This document shows, piece by piece, positions 11,003 through 21,959 of a DNA stretch of 64,000 nucleotides. Location: assembly GCA_027487435.1 (NCBI GenBank), contig JAIYDP010000106.1:1-64000 (forward strand). The letters are read 5' to 3'. A program made the position numbers and the translations under genes. The notes beneath the pieces were generated by a model. It saw nothing but the letters and a program-made list of their open reading frames with translations, made no database searches and was not told the origin of the DNA. This stretch comes from Verrucomicrobiaceae bacterium (GTDB lineage: Bacteria; Verrucomicrobiota; Verrucomicrobiia; Verrucomicrobiales; Akkermansiaceae). Numbering within the stretch: the first letter of the stretch is position 1; the number at the start of each line of letters is the position of its first letter.

Positions 11003-11677
11003 ACTCCAACTCATGCTTTGCAAAGGCTCCGATCGAACACTTGTTCGTGTTCGTGAAGTCAGTCCGCGCCATCATGTCTCACTCTAAAAGTCTCATTTGC
11101 CCTCCAAGTGCGATCATCGGAGCCTCAGCGACGCTCCCTTTTGTTGCTGGAGTTGAATCGCAAGGCTACTCAGTCCCTCTCTCATTATCCCAGCCCGATC
11201 GTCGACGCAATGCAAGTGCAAGGGTATCTTGTCAATGCTCTCCTCGCTAGCCTCAACTTCATCGGCATACTCATCGCTACAGCACTGCTCGTATTGCCGT
11301 TAGCAAGTTCGCCTTTTTTGCGCTCAAACCCGCAGACGAGGGCGCTACCTCGGCCGCCTTTGGCTTGCGAAAAGAATTGGATGCATTTCTCTCGTGTCTT
11401 TCGCCATTTTTGCTCTTGATGTGATTCGTCGCTGATTCCGTCGACCTCACGGCGGTAGGGGGGTGTACGCATGGCTGGGCTGTCTGGGACTTGGTCGTCG
11501 CCAACGGCCATGATGGCCGTGGCGGCGTTGGTAGGAAGCCAGCCCGTCCTGACCGTGCTCCTGGCCATCCCCGTCCTTGACGTTCGCATCGCCATTCGAA
11601 GCAGATCTCAGTTCTTCCAAGACTCGGACAGTTGCGTCTTTGAAGTCCTCATCTTATGCGACAAGGGCTGTCCATGA
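11003..11677 (+). CDS. Probable further coding exons, unresolved
   Basis: Protein-like stretches occur in different frames, separated by plausible short introns: LQSHDELQLMLCKGSDR (around 10985-11035), RRSLLLLELNRKATQSL (around 11120-11180) and FALKPADEGATSAAFG (around 11310-11370). They may continue the cathepsin-like gene or form a separate gene starting after 10430. No family is recognised. Exon borders cannot be fixed from sequence alone. Confidence 0.3.
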
Positions 11678-11896
11678 CGAAACGGGAGGTGGTCCAGCGC
11701 TCTTTTTGGGACGCATGGGGAGATGCAGGGTCGAGTAAGCAAGAGAGGAAGCCTATAAATGGCGCGTATTCATAAGAATATGAGGATATGTAAGCAACAA
11801 GAAGAGTGTGCTACAAACGAACTGTACGAGCCAGCAAATTACAAGGGAAAATATTCCTTTCACAACACTTACTCATCCACATGAAGAAAGGAAGAC

Positions 11897-12388
11897 TTAA
11901 GCACGAGACGAAGAGCCGGTCACGGCCAATTCCATAGCAGATAACACGTCAATGGCAATCTGAGCTTCTGCCTTCTCAACTTCAGACTTAGCTGACGTCT
12001 GCGCCTGACGAACGTCGTTCAAATTCTTGCGAACGGCCTCAATATCAATGTTGCCAATCTCGACGGCTTCACCGACGCAGATATCCGTTGTAGAGTCTTG
12101 GTGAACAGCAGCGAACCCAGCACTTACGAAATACCGTTGTACATCCTTCTCATTGTGCACAGCTACAACTCCGGCGCGGACACCAGCAATAGTTGGAATG
12201 TGGCCGGGGAGAACACCAAAATCGCCAGCAACTCCGGGCACGATGACCATGTCAACATTCGCTCCATTGCACACAGCTTCATGAGGAGCAAGGAGGTTGA
12301 GCTTCAGCTTCGATGGAATCTTGCCGGCGCTACCGGAAGCCTCAGCGAGACGAATGAGAGAGCGAGAAAAGGATCGCAGGGAGGCCAT
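11897..12388 (-). CDS. Mitochondrial F1-ATP synthase delta subunit (bacterial epsilon type)
   Basis: A single exon encodes 163 residues. The start is the ATG at 12388 (MASLRSFSRSLIRL), whose Arg/Ser-rich amphipathic N-terminus is a typical mitochondrial targeting sequence. The body matches the F1 delta/epsilon family: a beta-sandwich beginning LKLNLLAPHEAV, the VPGVAGDFGVLPGHIPTIAG core, and a C-terminal two-helix region. It sits in the central stalk of ATP synthase in the mitochondrial matrix. It is divergently paired with succinyl-CoA ligase alpha across 129 bp. It is one of the few intron-free small genes here. Confidence 0.92.
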   Translation of the reverse strand: MASLRSFSRSLIRLAEASGSAGKIPSKLKLNLLAPHEAVCNGANVDMVIVPGVAGDFGVLPGHIPTIAGVRAGVVAVHNEKDVQRYFVSAGFAAVHQDSTTDICVGEAVEIGNIDIEAVRKNLNDVRQAQTSAKSEVEKAEAQIAIDVLSAMELAVTGSSSRA

Positions 12389-12517
12389 GGCAGCAATGAG
12401 TCTACACCACAAACTTCAATTTGACTCGAACAGGCAGGATCTGACAAACAAATGAATCCGTTCTGTTATTTGCTAACAGGGTTTGTTACATCTTCATAAA
12501 TCCGGGTTACCGTCATC
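12389..12517. promoter_or_regulatory. Shared divergent promoter, ATP synthase delta / succinyl-CoA ligase alpha
   Basis: Only 129 bp separate the two start codons, so both promoters must lie here. The stretch TGTTATTTGCTAACAG near 12463-12478 resembles the TGTTAAC element seen at other gene starts, in both orientations. The transcription start is not known. Confidence 0.5.
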
Positions 12518-13659
12518 ATGGCAATGCGGGTTTTTGTCAGGAATCTGTCTGCGAAAGTTCCTCCTCCTTTTGTGAATAAGGACACTCGCGTCATCTGTCA
12601 GGGCATAACCGGAAAAAATGTGATTTTCATTGTGGAAAGGTTCACCAACTCCTGCAGGGCACTTTCCACACCGAGCAAGCCATTGCCTACGGAACGAAGA
12701 TGGTTGGCGGTGTGACACCCGGCAAGGGGGGCTCTAAGCATCTTGGGTTGCCAATATTTAACTCTGTTGCTGAGGTCATGACGCCTAGGCGACACGTCTA
12801 ACAGTCAACAGGCCAAGAAAGAGACGGGTGCAACTGCTAGTGTCATCTATGTTCCTCCGCCGTATGCTGGTGCTGCTATTTTGGAAGCCGTCCATGCAGA
12901 AGTTCCCCTTGTTGTTTGTATCACCGAAGGAATTCCGCAGCAGGACATGGTGAAGGTACATTGCGTGTTGACGTGCCACCAATAGTTTAGGTCAAATATG
13001 AACTCACCAGGCAGTCCAAGACTCGCTTGATTGGCCCGAATTGCCCTGGTGTGATCAAGCCTGGCGAGTGCAAAATTGGAATCATGCCTGGGTACATCCA
13101 TACCAAGGGCAAGATAGGAATCGTCTCGCGTTCAGGTACTTTGACTTACGAGGCCGTTCATCAGACTACTGGTGTTGGTCTTGGGCAGAGCTTGTGCGTC
13201 GGCATTGGAGGCGATCCTTTCAACGGGACCAATTTCATTGATTGCTTGGAGTTCTTTGTCAATGACCCTGAAACTGAGGGTCCGGCGGATCTTGTATCTT
13301 CTAACATTGCAGGCATCGTGATGATTGGAGAAATTGGAGGTTCTGCTGAAGAAGAGGCGTGCGAGTGGCTGCAGAAATCAGGGTCAAAGAAGCCTGTTGT
13401 CGGGTTCATTGCAGGCGTTTCGGCACCTCCTGGTCGTCGTATGGGTCGGCTTTCGTTTTCTGTAGGCTTATTCATCAGGCCATGCTGGAGCGATCGTTGC
13501 GGGGGGCAAGGGCAAGGCCACTGACAAGATTCAGGCAATGAAGACCGCCGTACGAATGTTTATTCATTTTTAATGCCGAAGGGAGTGCATTATGTAGAGT
13601 CTCCTGCACAGATCGGCAAGGCCATGCTAGCGGCAATGAAGGCTGCTGGCCTCGCTTAA
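12518..13659 (+). CDS. Succinyl-CoA ligase alpha subunit, mitochondrial
   Basis: Seven exons, 12518-12619, 12658-12774, 12812-12955, 12991-13279, 13313-13444, 13479-13549 and 13582-13659, give 310 residues with exact frame closure. The N-terminus [13 protein letters not shown] looks like a mitochondrial presequence. The CoA-binding fold starts at [19 protein letters not shown]. Further family motifs are [25 protein letters not shown] and [13 protein letters not shown]. The phosphohistidine loop is [17 protein letters not shown], and the end is [10 protein letters not shown] and [10 protein letters not shown]. It catalyses the GTP- or ADP-forming step of the TCA cycle with a beta subunit not in this window. 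Six introns of 32-38 nt interrupt it. Confidence 0.96.
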
Positions 13660-13726
13660 ATAGATTTGTTTGTACACACGGAATTAAAGTATTGGTTAGA
13701 TTTGTACAAGGGTTACGTTACAAACA

Positions 13727-14323
13727 TTATCGGTCCAACTTAATATCTCTCAGATCACGCAGGAAGTAGCAAGCTAGCTCCGAGGCAACTATCACAACTA
13801 TTGTTCCAACCAAAAGGGTCACCCACCAAACCCAATTTGTTGGAAAGGAGACGGTCACTGTAGCGTCAGGAGGAGGAAGGAGTAACTAACCAGCGCAAGT
13901 AATTGCCCAATGGATAAAAGACACGGTGATTGCGTAATCCCATGCATTTTTCGTACTCTGAACAATGAAGTAGATCAACCAAATGTTGATAAAAAGAATT
14001 ATCACTAAAGCAAGCCATGACGCTAGAATGTGAGGGGTGCAGGCAGAGGCTGAACCTAGAGCGATATCTCCAACACCGACTCCATGAAAGACATGTTGAA
14101 AGGGTAACGTTTTCAGGAAGTCCCATTGGGACTTTCCAAGGGTGCCCACAAGCAAAACGGAAAGCAGATAGTACAGCGAATACCAGCAAAATAGAAGAAT
14201 CAGGAGATTCTTTAAGATTGTTTTCGTGTCATCATCTGTCTTCTTCGACATGCGTTGCAATTGCTTTTTTAAATGGAATTTGAGATTATTTGTTAGCTCA
14301 GCCCTCAAAGATGACTTGACCAT
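13727..14323 (-). CDS. Sys1/TMEM244-like multi-pass membrane protein
   Basis: Exons 14323-13891 and 13857-13727 (33-nt intron) give 187 residues. Four hydrophobic segments are visible: LILLFCWYSLYYLLSVLLVG, LASWLALVIILFINIWLIYF, the stretch around DYAITVSFIHWAITCAV, and WVWWVTLLVGTIVVIVASEL. The KNAWDYAITVSFIH and FPTNWVWWV motifs and the C-terminal Arg/Asp tail match the Sys1/TMEM244 family. Sys1 is a Golgi protein that recruits the Arf-like GTPase ARFRP1/Arl3p. The start codon is 26 bp from that of the next gene on the other strand. An alternative inner Met lies at 14254. Confidence 0.7.
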
Positions 14324-14349
14324 GATTGACAAGATCACTTTCGGTTATC

Positions 14350-16849
14350 ATGCCAGACGGAGAGATTACCCGTGGTCGTTCTAGGAGCGGAGCAATATCT
14401 GCTCTTCAAACACATCGAGAGTCTCGAGAGCCTTCTCGCCCAACTGAAATTCTAACTCTGCCCACCATTCACTCAGCGTCTGCGCCATGACGTGCTTCAA
14501 CTGAAACATGCAGAGCTGAGAGTCTTCAAGGAAGTCCCTCTAAGCCCCTTGGATTTCTCTTCTCCGATGATGCTAAGAGCGCCGCGTCGAGCATTCAAAA
14601 GTTTTTCTCGTCGAAAGCGGAGCCACGTCTGGTCAGGTCAGCTGACGGAGTGAAGGATGGGGAGATGTATGGAGAATTGCCGAGCGTGAGCAAAGGACAC
14701 TTGTCAATGAAAAGAGCGGAATCCAAGCGGCGGACTGAAGACGAAGAAGAGGCTTTACAAGAGGCTCTGAATCGATTCAAATTGTTTACACGGGATCTCG
14801 GGATATCCGTCAACGTGCGTTCTGCATGACCTTCCCTAACTCGTCACAGGTCGCCCCCCCCTCCGTTGATCAAGCTCGTGTTGGCGGAATGACCCGGTCC
14901 GAATTCGAACGATGGAAGAAAGGCGTCGCTGCAACGGAGGCAACGACTTCGCGCACTCCTCCCAAGTCGAGCGAGCGGAAGGAGTCGATCGACCAAACCC
15001 GCTTGGACCGCATGCTCGAGAAAGTGCTTTCGCTTGGTCAACGTCGGTCATCTAGCTCTGACAGCGCAGAGGCGTCGAAGAATGACCTCATCATGCTGCG
15101 CCAAAAGAGGGAAAGGGAGCTGGCGAGCCTGCAGCGGCAGCTGAAGGAGGAGGCAATGTCAGCGGATCAGCGCGCGGTTGTGCGGGTGCCGCGCCATTCT
15201 GACGGGTGCAGCATGAGGAAAGTCTCAAGCGGGCGGAGCTCGATCTTTTGCAAAAGCAGTTTGATGACCTCGTTGAGAACATCCGACGGGAGTGCGACAT
15301 GACCAAGGTGTACGGCCACATGAAGGAGAGGACGGAGGTGGCTCACTGCTTTCGAGGGGGGTCTCACTGCGCAGAGGACGTTGGACGAAGAGAACGTTGA
15401 CCTGGAGAAGCTGCGGGCGGTGGTCAAAAAGTACGACGCGGACTTGCAGAAGCTGCGCCTGCTGCTGCGGAGCCAAATTCCTGCCATCCAGAACTCGCTT
15501 GGTCAGCTTGAGCTTGTGCAGTTTAAGTCGTCTATTTCGATGCTGCGAGACGAATTTGGAAAGGAGTTGGAGGGGAAGAGGAACGTCGTGAGGGAGCAGT
15601 CGAAGCTGAAGGAGGAGGAGGAGCTGTTTCGGGAGAAGTACAACCGCATTGAGGCGATGCTGAAGAGGATGTACGACCCGTCCATCGATTCTCCTCGCCG
15701 GAATGAAATGCGGCGGAAGTTGGAGTACTTTGAGATGGGGTTTGACAAGATGATGAAGCGGCTCGGGGAAAGTTCGATTGAGCGCATCGTCGAGCTGTTT
15801 CAAAAGCAAATGCACGCGTTGCAGACTTGGAAGGAGGCTGTACGCGAGACGGAGCAGAAGGTGCACGCTCTGCGTACAGAGAGGGTGGGGGACAGGGGTC
15901 GCTGTCTTGACGCCGCAGACGGAGCTGCAGGTGACGCTGCACAGCATCAGGTTCAGCGAGATGACGATGCCGGACGAGGAGGTGTCGCGGGAAGAGAAGA
16001 ATATTCTCGTGGAGTTGAAGCAAGTGGAGCAGAAGGAGGTTTCGATCGTTTCGAGGTGGAAGGAGACCCTCAAGCTGCTCGCGCACATGAAGGAGGTTAT
16101 CGTTGCTGCAGTCAATCGCCTCAAGGCTGGCAACGTGAGCTTCGGTCGCTGCAGGGAGCTGATCCCGTCAGATTGATGTTACGGTACCTGAGGGTGCCAT
16201 CAGCGACGACGACCTTCTTGCTTTGTTGGCTAAATTCGAAGAAAAGCTCATGCATGCCCTCGACAGCGTCAGCGAGGCGTCAGCAGCGAAACAAGCGTCG
16301 GAGCTGCAAGCGGGCCTCGCGACGCTCGCGCAGATCGGCCGCAACACGTCCTTCCGCGTGAGCTCGACCCTCTCGCCGAAGAAAAAGACCGGCAGCCTAA
16401 GCCCCGTCGCGGCTGATGGGCGAGCGGGTGAGCGGTCTGCAGCATTTGCTCACCTCGCAGCCAGCCCGACAATTCAGCTGGGGGTGGACGCCGAGGCCGT
16501 CGTCAAGTCGGAGGCTGGAATGCCCGCGTTTTCGGAAGAAACGATGCTTGCGGCCATCACGGGCGTGATGAACCGCGACAACAACGTCAGAGTCAAGTTT
16601 GGGCGCCCGGACGTGGACATTCCCGAAGACAAGGGTGTCCTGTCGCGGTGCCTCCACTGACCCTCGCCAGAGTACGACATCTCTGCGGAGAGGATGTTCG
16701 ACGTGACGGAACGAGAGGAGCTGAAGAAGAAGGCAGCCAAGTTTGTTAAGATCCACAAGAAGAAGGCCGGGGATGAGCCGGTGGCAGCGCCGACGTCGTC
16801 TAAGAAGGCGCCGCCTGCTGGCAGCGGGGGCAAGGCGAAGACAAAGTAG
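14350..16849 (+). CDS. Long coiled-coil protein, possibly axonemal docking-type
   Basis: Eight exons, 14350-14477, 14514-14814, 14850-15176, 15212-15337, 15375-15884, 15919-16134, 16172-16634 and 16671-16849, give 749 residues, with all seven introns 34-37 nt. The N-terminal 200 residues are polar and Ser/Arg-rich. Residues about 200-560 are heptad-rich coiled coil (RQKRERELASLQRQLKEE, RKLEYFEMGFDKMMKRLG). Next come a short helical segment ISDDDLLALLAKFEEKLM and a Lys/Ala-rich tail ending KAKTK. The order of long coiled coil then acidic helical hairpin recalls outer-dynein-arm docking-complex proteins, but I cannot assign it firmly. Golgin or cytoskeletal alternatives remain open. The gene model itself is well supported. 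Confidence 0.8.
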
Positions 16850-16910
16850 ATTGTGCCATTAGTTTGTACAGTAACAATCAAAAATGAATTACAAATGTGG
16901 AAAATGCACA

Positions 16911-17590
16911 TTACTCTGGATCCTGGAGATATTCGGCAATGCGCTCCTCACGCGACTGCTGCGGCGCTGCGGCGGCGCGGTTGAAGCCGGGGATGCGGGA
17001 GAGGAACGCTGGGACTTGCGGCTGCTCATTTTGGCCCAGCGATTGCGCTTGCAACTGCGCCTCTTGTTGCTGAGATAAATTTGCTTGCCAGCGAGTCAAG
17101 GCGATGCCAAGGCCCTCAATGGCTGCGAGCAAAACGCCCCCAAACATTCCCGAACGAAACGACGCCTTCCACCCCCCTAAACAAATTAGCTGAGATCCCT
17201 ATTGCATAACCTCTTGCCGCAAGTACAGCGCCGGTCAAGAATCCCGACCCAATGGCGTTCAGGGGATCCTCCTTCTTCCGAACGTACGCCAGCGTACAAT
17301 CAAAGCTGGAGAACAACATTCCCCAGACAGCAAAGTTTCCTTCGATTTTACAAAACTTTAGACTTTCTAACCGCCAAGCCTCCTCGCATTCGTTTTCACA
17401 GCAAGAACAGATCCTTGCATTCGTTCGCCTTTCGGCGAATTTCTCGCTCCCTTAACAAAATGCCACACCGCGCCGCCGACAGCACCCATGCAAAATGCAC
17501 CACCTAGAAGTAAGATGTACCAGAAACCCTCAGACCAAGGTCATCCACAACCCTGTACGGGCAAGGTTCTCTTTCGTGGACATCGGCCAT
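16911..17590 (-). CDS. Mitochondrial inner-membrane translocase subunit Tim17
   Basis: Exons 17590-17536, 17503-17372, 17339-17211 and 17176-16911 give 193 residues. The N-terminus [20 protein letters not shown] matches the diagnostic Tim17 start. [51 protein letters not shown] and [17 protein letters not shown] cover the four membrane helices. Tim17 is the core of the TIM23 complex that imports presequence proteins. A Gln/Ala-rich C-terminal tail of about 50 residues is additional. Introns are 32, 32 and 34 nt. Confidence 0.95.
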
Positions 17591-17642
17591 CCCTCTGTAA
17601 ATTTACGGGATGGATCTAAAAACAAAGACCAGAATTTTGAGT

Positions 17643-17649
17643 TGTTAAC
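17643..17649. promoter_or_regulatory. TGTTAAC element at the RING-H2 gene start
   Basis: TGTTAAC ends one base before the ATG at 17651 and 53 bp from the Tim17 ATG on the other strand. The same heptamer recurs at other starts, so it may serve both divergent genes. Confidence 0.45.
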
Positions 17650-17650
17650 G

Positions 17651-18204
17651 ATGATCGAGCTGGACTTGTTCACTGCCACTGAACACGAGACTGGTGACGT
17701 ATTTTCTGAGGATTTGTTTCAAGAACGCCAAACGGATAATGGGTTTCGAGTACGGATAGAGGTGTCAAGTGCTGACGAACCGAATGAGGGCAAGTTGTAC
17801 AACTCGTCGGATTGTGGTACAAGTTTACTGCAGCTTCTCGTGACGTGACAGCTATCTGTTGGGATCCTCTAGTTGATGGAAATGAATATCAATCCCGGTG
17901 CCTTCGTCAAGTGCCCTTGAATCCTTCTTAACCTCGTAGACAAGTACCACGTCGAGTGCATTTACAAGATTTCAAGTCAGTCAGCTGGGAATGCTTTGAT
18001 TGACTTTTGAGTGTCCCGTCAGACATCCAAGATATGCCCGAGTTGCGGTGTAGAATTCTCCGAGGAGGAGCTTGTTGAAAGCGTCTTGCCGAGCTCATGT
18101 GTCAGGAATTCATCGAGGAGGTAGTCAAAGGCATCAAAAGGGCAGAGCTTAGACGGCAACTCAAAGTTTACACAATTCATGCATCCTTTCACATTTCAAG
18201 ATAG
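17651..18204 (+). CDS. RING-H2 finger protein, probable E3 ubiquitin ligase
   Basis: Exons 17651-17816, 17852-17905, 17940-17975, 18012-18082 and 18106-18204 give 141 residues with exact frame closure. The splice sites were chosen because together they build a perfect RING-H2: CAIC, then CLHKYHVEC, then CPSC. An acidic N-terminal region precedes it and a basic helix (IEEVVKGIKRAELRRQL) follows. RING-H2 domains recruit E2 ubiquitin-conjugating enzymes; the substrate is unknown. Introns are 35, 34, 36 and 23 nt. An in-frame TGA at 18008-18010 is inside an intron. No membrane segment is seen. Confidence 0.75.
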
Positions 18205-18268
18205 CGCAGCTGTTGAAGGGCACGGAACCCATACATTGAAAGTTGAGACCTATCGTACATACAAAATG

Positions 18269-19994
18269 CTACAACAGTTCAACATGAGACGCCTCCGATA
18301 CAACCGGAGCAGTCCCAGCCTTCTTCTGCCATAGCAACCAGTAAGAAGCGGACGCGTGATTGTGCAAATTTGACGACACACAATGGCTGACATAGTCCTT
18401 CTTGAAACCCAGCACGCCCACCTCGTCGACGATGGTGTCGTTGACGGGGCCTTTCTCAGCTGCTGCAACGTCCGAGTCCTCCTCCTCGTCGTCAATAAGG
18501 ATTCGTCGAGGCTTGGCAGGAATGAGAAACGGAGAGAAATGTCGTTTTAGCCAGGAGTGATCGCGAACCATCTGCAGCGTCGCTCGCTGCGCTGGATCGA
18601 CAATCAACATGCGGCGGATGAGGTCTCGGCACTCTAGGCCGTCAGAACATAAGAAATCAAGTCTAGAAACCTTCTGAAATCCACGGGGGCGTTTCGAATC
18701 GTCCTCTGATGATTCGGCGGCACAGCTCCGAGTTGTTGCTGCCTTGAAAAGGGAAATACCCCGCGACCATTGCAAACAATACGACGCCGAGCGACCAGAT
18801 GTCGATGCACGTCGGAGAGTACGCCTTCCGCGCGACAATCTCCGGGGCGGCATAAGAAGGGGACCCGCACGCTTTTTTCAGTTTCTGACCGTCCTTAAAT
18901 GTAACAGAAAAACCAAAATCGACGATTTTGATGGTGCCGTCGTGTCTCATGAGAATGTTGTCAAGTTTGATGTCACGATGAACGACACCAGCCTCGTGAC
19001 AATATTGCAACCCGTCGACAACCTGAGAGAAGAGCTTCGACGCCTCCGTCTCCCCGAGCTTCCGATGCTCCCGCACGTACTTGCACAAGTCCCCTCCGTC
19101 CGCATACTCCATGATGATGTATTTCCGAAATGGCAGATCAATCACCTCAAAAAGCTTGACAATGTTGTCATGGCTCAGGGCCTTGAGGATCTTTATCTCC
19201 CGCGTCACCCTCTTGCGGGCCTGCGGGTCCGCAAGCTTCGCCTTTTCAAAAGTCTTCACGGCGACTTTTTCTCCCGTCAGGACGTGCGTGCCCATCTTCA
19301 CTTTGCCGTACGCCCCTTCCCCGAGGACTTTTCCAAACGTGTAGAAGTCGTACGAGCTGAATGGTTGGTTAGCCATGTTGACGTGGAGCGTCGCAATGAG
19401 GCGCTTGAGCGTCGCTGCGTCGGGAGGCGAAGAAGAGCCCTGCAGAGTCAAGCGCGTGATGGCGGGCATAACCGCATGGGGGGACGTGGATCCAACCGTA
19501 GAGGGCCTCAGAGGAAGGCTTGCTCTGGCTGATGAAGGGAGTCTAAAGTTTGCAATCGCAGGAGGCGGCTTCCGCGGGCCGACGCTTGTAGCGGGGCGGG
19601 CGATGTTCTTGCGCGTCGAATCGTTTTCTTTTTCGTCTTGATTTAGATTGACACTGATGACAGGAGCGCCCCCATGCTTTGAGATCGTTTCAAGATCGAA
19701 TGGGGCTATCTCCTGCTGGGGCCTTTTTGAACTTACAATCTCGGATGCCCGTCTTGCAGACAGAGCCGCCTCTTGCCGACGCGCAGATAACTTTTCTGCT
19801 GCTGCTCGGGCAATAGAAGCAGGATTTGTTACAGGCGGTGCAGGCTTCTTTGGAGGAATAAAGCGGAAAGTGACTGGGACGGTGGATTCCCTCTTGTGAG
19901 AGTTTCTGTACTTTTGCAGCCTTGCTTCTTCGAGCGCATGAAGTCGAGCGAAATCTGGGATCCGACGAGGCTGAGCGAATACTTCGGCAGCCAT
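18269..19994 (-). CDS. CAMK/SNF1-MARK type serine/threonine kinase
   Basis: Exons 19994-18671 and 18633-18269 give 562 residues. About 200 residues of basic, Ser/Pro/Ala-rich N-terminus precede a full kinase domain: GEGAYGKVKMG, VAVKTFEKAK, HRDIKLDNIL, DFGFS, KACGSPSYAAPE and DIWSLGVVLFAMVAGYFPF. The APE-region sequence and GYFPF are typical of the AMPK/SNF1-MARK branch. After it, VGVLGFKKDYVSHCVSSN resembles a UBA-like autoinhibitory segment of that branch. Activation is probably by T-loop phosphorylation within the segment before GSPSY. Upstream partners cannot be read. The gene converges on the RING-H2 gene with a 64-bp gap. Confidence 0.9.
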
Positions 19995-20117
19995 TGAATG
20001 CGACGACTACGAGCTCAGCAAGCGACTTGAACGTGCCCCAATCGGTTGGGACTGTTTTGAAGATAACAGAGTGATTATTTGTTAAGTTATTGTTAACAAG
20101 TGTGGGTCGGCGCTGCT
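19995..20117. promoter_or_regulatory. Divergent promoter with two TGTTAA elements
   Basis: The 123-bp gap between the SNF1-type kinase and folylpolyglutamate synthase contains TGTTAAG at 20080-20086 and TGTTAAC at 20091-20097. The latter is 20 bp before the ATG at 20118. No TATA box is obvious. Confidence 0.5.
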
Positions 20118-21931
20118 ATGTCGTTGCTGGCTAGAGCTACTGCTCGTGACTTCACAGTGACAGCAATTGCATCGTTCTCAAAGCTAGCAGAGCGCCGTTC
20201 AGATGCTGGAGCGGCTTCGCTCAAACCGAGTTCTTATTGACTTACAGGGGAAAGACAGTCGGACGCCGTTGAGCAACATCGACGCAACGAGGTCCCTGTT
20301 GACCCAAGTTGGGCTGGATGTTCGTATCTCTTTATTCTTTGATATGCTAGGTTAATCAACTGAGAGTCATTCATGTCGCTGGAACAAAGGGCAAGGGTTC
20401 TACTTGTGCTTTCACTGTCCGTCTCCCATGTCATATAACCCTCCAGGAACGATTGCTGCGGAGCAGAGGCCTTCGTACAGGCCATCCGATTTGGTGTTAA
20501 TCTAATTCCTTGCAGGCATGTTCAGCTCTCCCCACATTCGAACAATCCGCGAGCGCATCCGAATTGACGGCCGGATGCTGTCGGAGGACGTTCGGCGCCA
20601 CTTTTGAGCTCTCTCAGCCCTGAAGCAATTCTCGGAGCACTTCTGGCCCATATGGGAACAACTAGATGCTTCGCAGCAAGCTGACCGGATTGGCTTCTTC
20701 CAGTTTCTCTTTGTCTTGTCAATGGCCGTGTTTGCAAAAGAGAGAGTGCGCAGCCCCCCCCCCTGGAGTCGCACCCCATTGCTCTCACGTTGCGCTGCAG
20801 TCGTTGACGTTGTAAGGTGGATGCTGCGATTGTGGAAGTCGGCATCGGAGGAAGGCTTGATCCCACGAACGTCTTCAGCTCCCCCGTCAAGACCCGTCTC
20901 TGTTCTCTGAGCCAGAAGGTCGTTTGTGGTGTGTCGTCCCTCGGCATGGACCACATGAACTTGCTCGGCAACACTCTCGCAAGCATCGCGGGCGAAAAAG
21001 CTGGAATATTTAAGAGCGGAAGGCCGGCGGTTTCAGCGCCCCAGTGGGTGCATTCGTGGCGGGTGCTGACGCATGGAGGCGCCGAGATGCGGAGGAGGTT
21101 CTCGTTCGGGCTGCTGCTGACGTTGGGGTGTGAAACGCAGCCCTTCTACCTTATCCGTGACAGGCAGACCTGACCTTCGCTTCGACGAAGTTATCGCGTG
21201 GGGTTGGGATGTAGCCTGTCCTCATTTTGAAGTCTTTGACGCCGCGTTCCTCAACGAGAACGCATCGTTGGCGATGGAGCTGTCGAACGCGTTCCTCTCG
21301 GGTGCGTGCCTGCCACCGTTGTCTTTGAGCGACGCGGCTGTGCTGAAAGATGTCATCGTCATGGGACGAGCGCAGGTCGTGAAGCGAGGTGCCTCGGCCC
21401 TGCCTCAGCTTGACCGTTCAGGCCATTGCAACTACTTCATCGATGGTGCTCACACAGTCGAGAGCGTACGCGCAGCGTGTGAGTGGCTTCGAGCCGCAGC
21501 GCCGAAGCAAGCTCCACGAGCTCTGATCTTCAATTGCACCCCTGACAGGTTTGATTCGTCCCGTACACCAATTGATAGCAAGGGATGCTGCGGCACTTCT
21601 GCAGCAGCTAACAAGCGTGCCATTCGATCTGATTTTCATCCCGAAGTACCGCCAAGCAGTTCTCTTGCAGTTATTCAGCTCCCAACTCGTCCAGGCCTCC
21701 GATCCCGCTTGGGACTCAACCGTCGCTAGCCATGCGTCCCAGCTGTTCCCCTCTGCGATTGTCTCCGTCGCCCCATCCGTTGCGGAGGCGGTGATTTTGT
21801 CTTCTTCGGCGCCATTGTGTTTTGTCACGGGGTTGCCGTTCGCCCCCCTCACTCTCAATGCCGCAGGTCTCTTTACTTGGCCGGACACGTTCTGGACGCA
21901 ATCGACCATCGGCTTGATTGACTTTATTTAA
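20118..21931 (+). CDS. Folylpolyglutamate synthase
   Basis: Ten exons (20118-20156, 20188-20319, 20351-20416, 20447-20480, 20516-20589, 20626-20745, 20817-20885, 20916-21097, 21141-21548, 21583-21931) give 490 residues with exact frame closure. Family motifs are the P-loop [14 protein letters not shown], then RTGMFSSPH with RERIRIDGR, the [18 protein letters not shown] loop, [11 protein letters not shown], and [12 protein letters not shown] in the C-terminal domain. The enzyme adds glutamates to folates in cytosol and mitochondria. The GC donor at 20481 is required to keep the conserved RTG. The intron at 20590-20625 removes an in-frame TGA and restores normal FPGS spacing. The 71-nt intron at 20746-20816 is C-rich. 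Confidence 0.93.
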
Positions 21932-21959
21932 CTTAGGTTTACACTAGCCGTACAACGCC

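Noticed and set aside
17160-17215. Frameshift in Tim17 at a G-run
   Set aside because: One G of the run belongs to the acceptor AG. With intron 17177-17210 the frame is continuous.
18008-18010. In-frame TGA inside the RING-H2 gene, a second hint of recoding
   Set aside because: It lies in a 36-nt GT-AG intron (17976-18011) whose removal gives a perfect RING-H2 spacing.
20605-20607. In-frame TGA in the folylpolyglutamate synthase frame, followed by matching sequence, suggesting TGA read as Trp
   Set aside because: A phase-0 GT-AG intron (20590-20625, 36 nt) removes it and restores exact alignment with the family ([17 protein letters not shown]). Other genes end at TGA.
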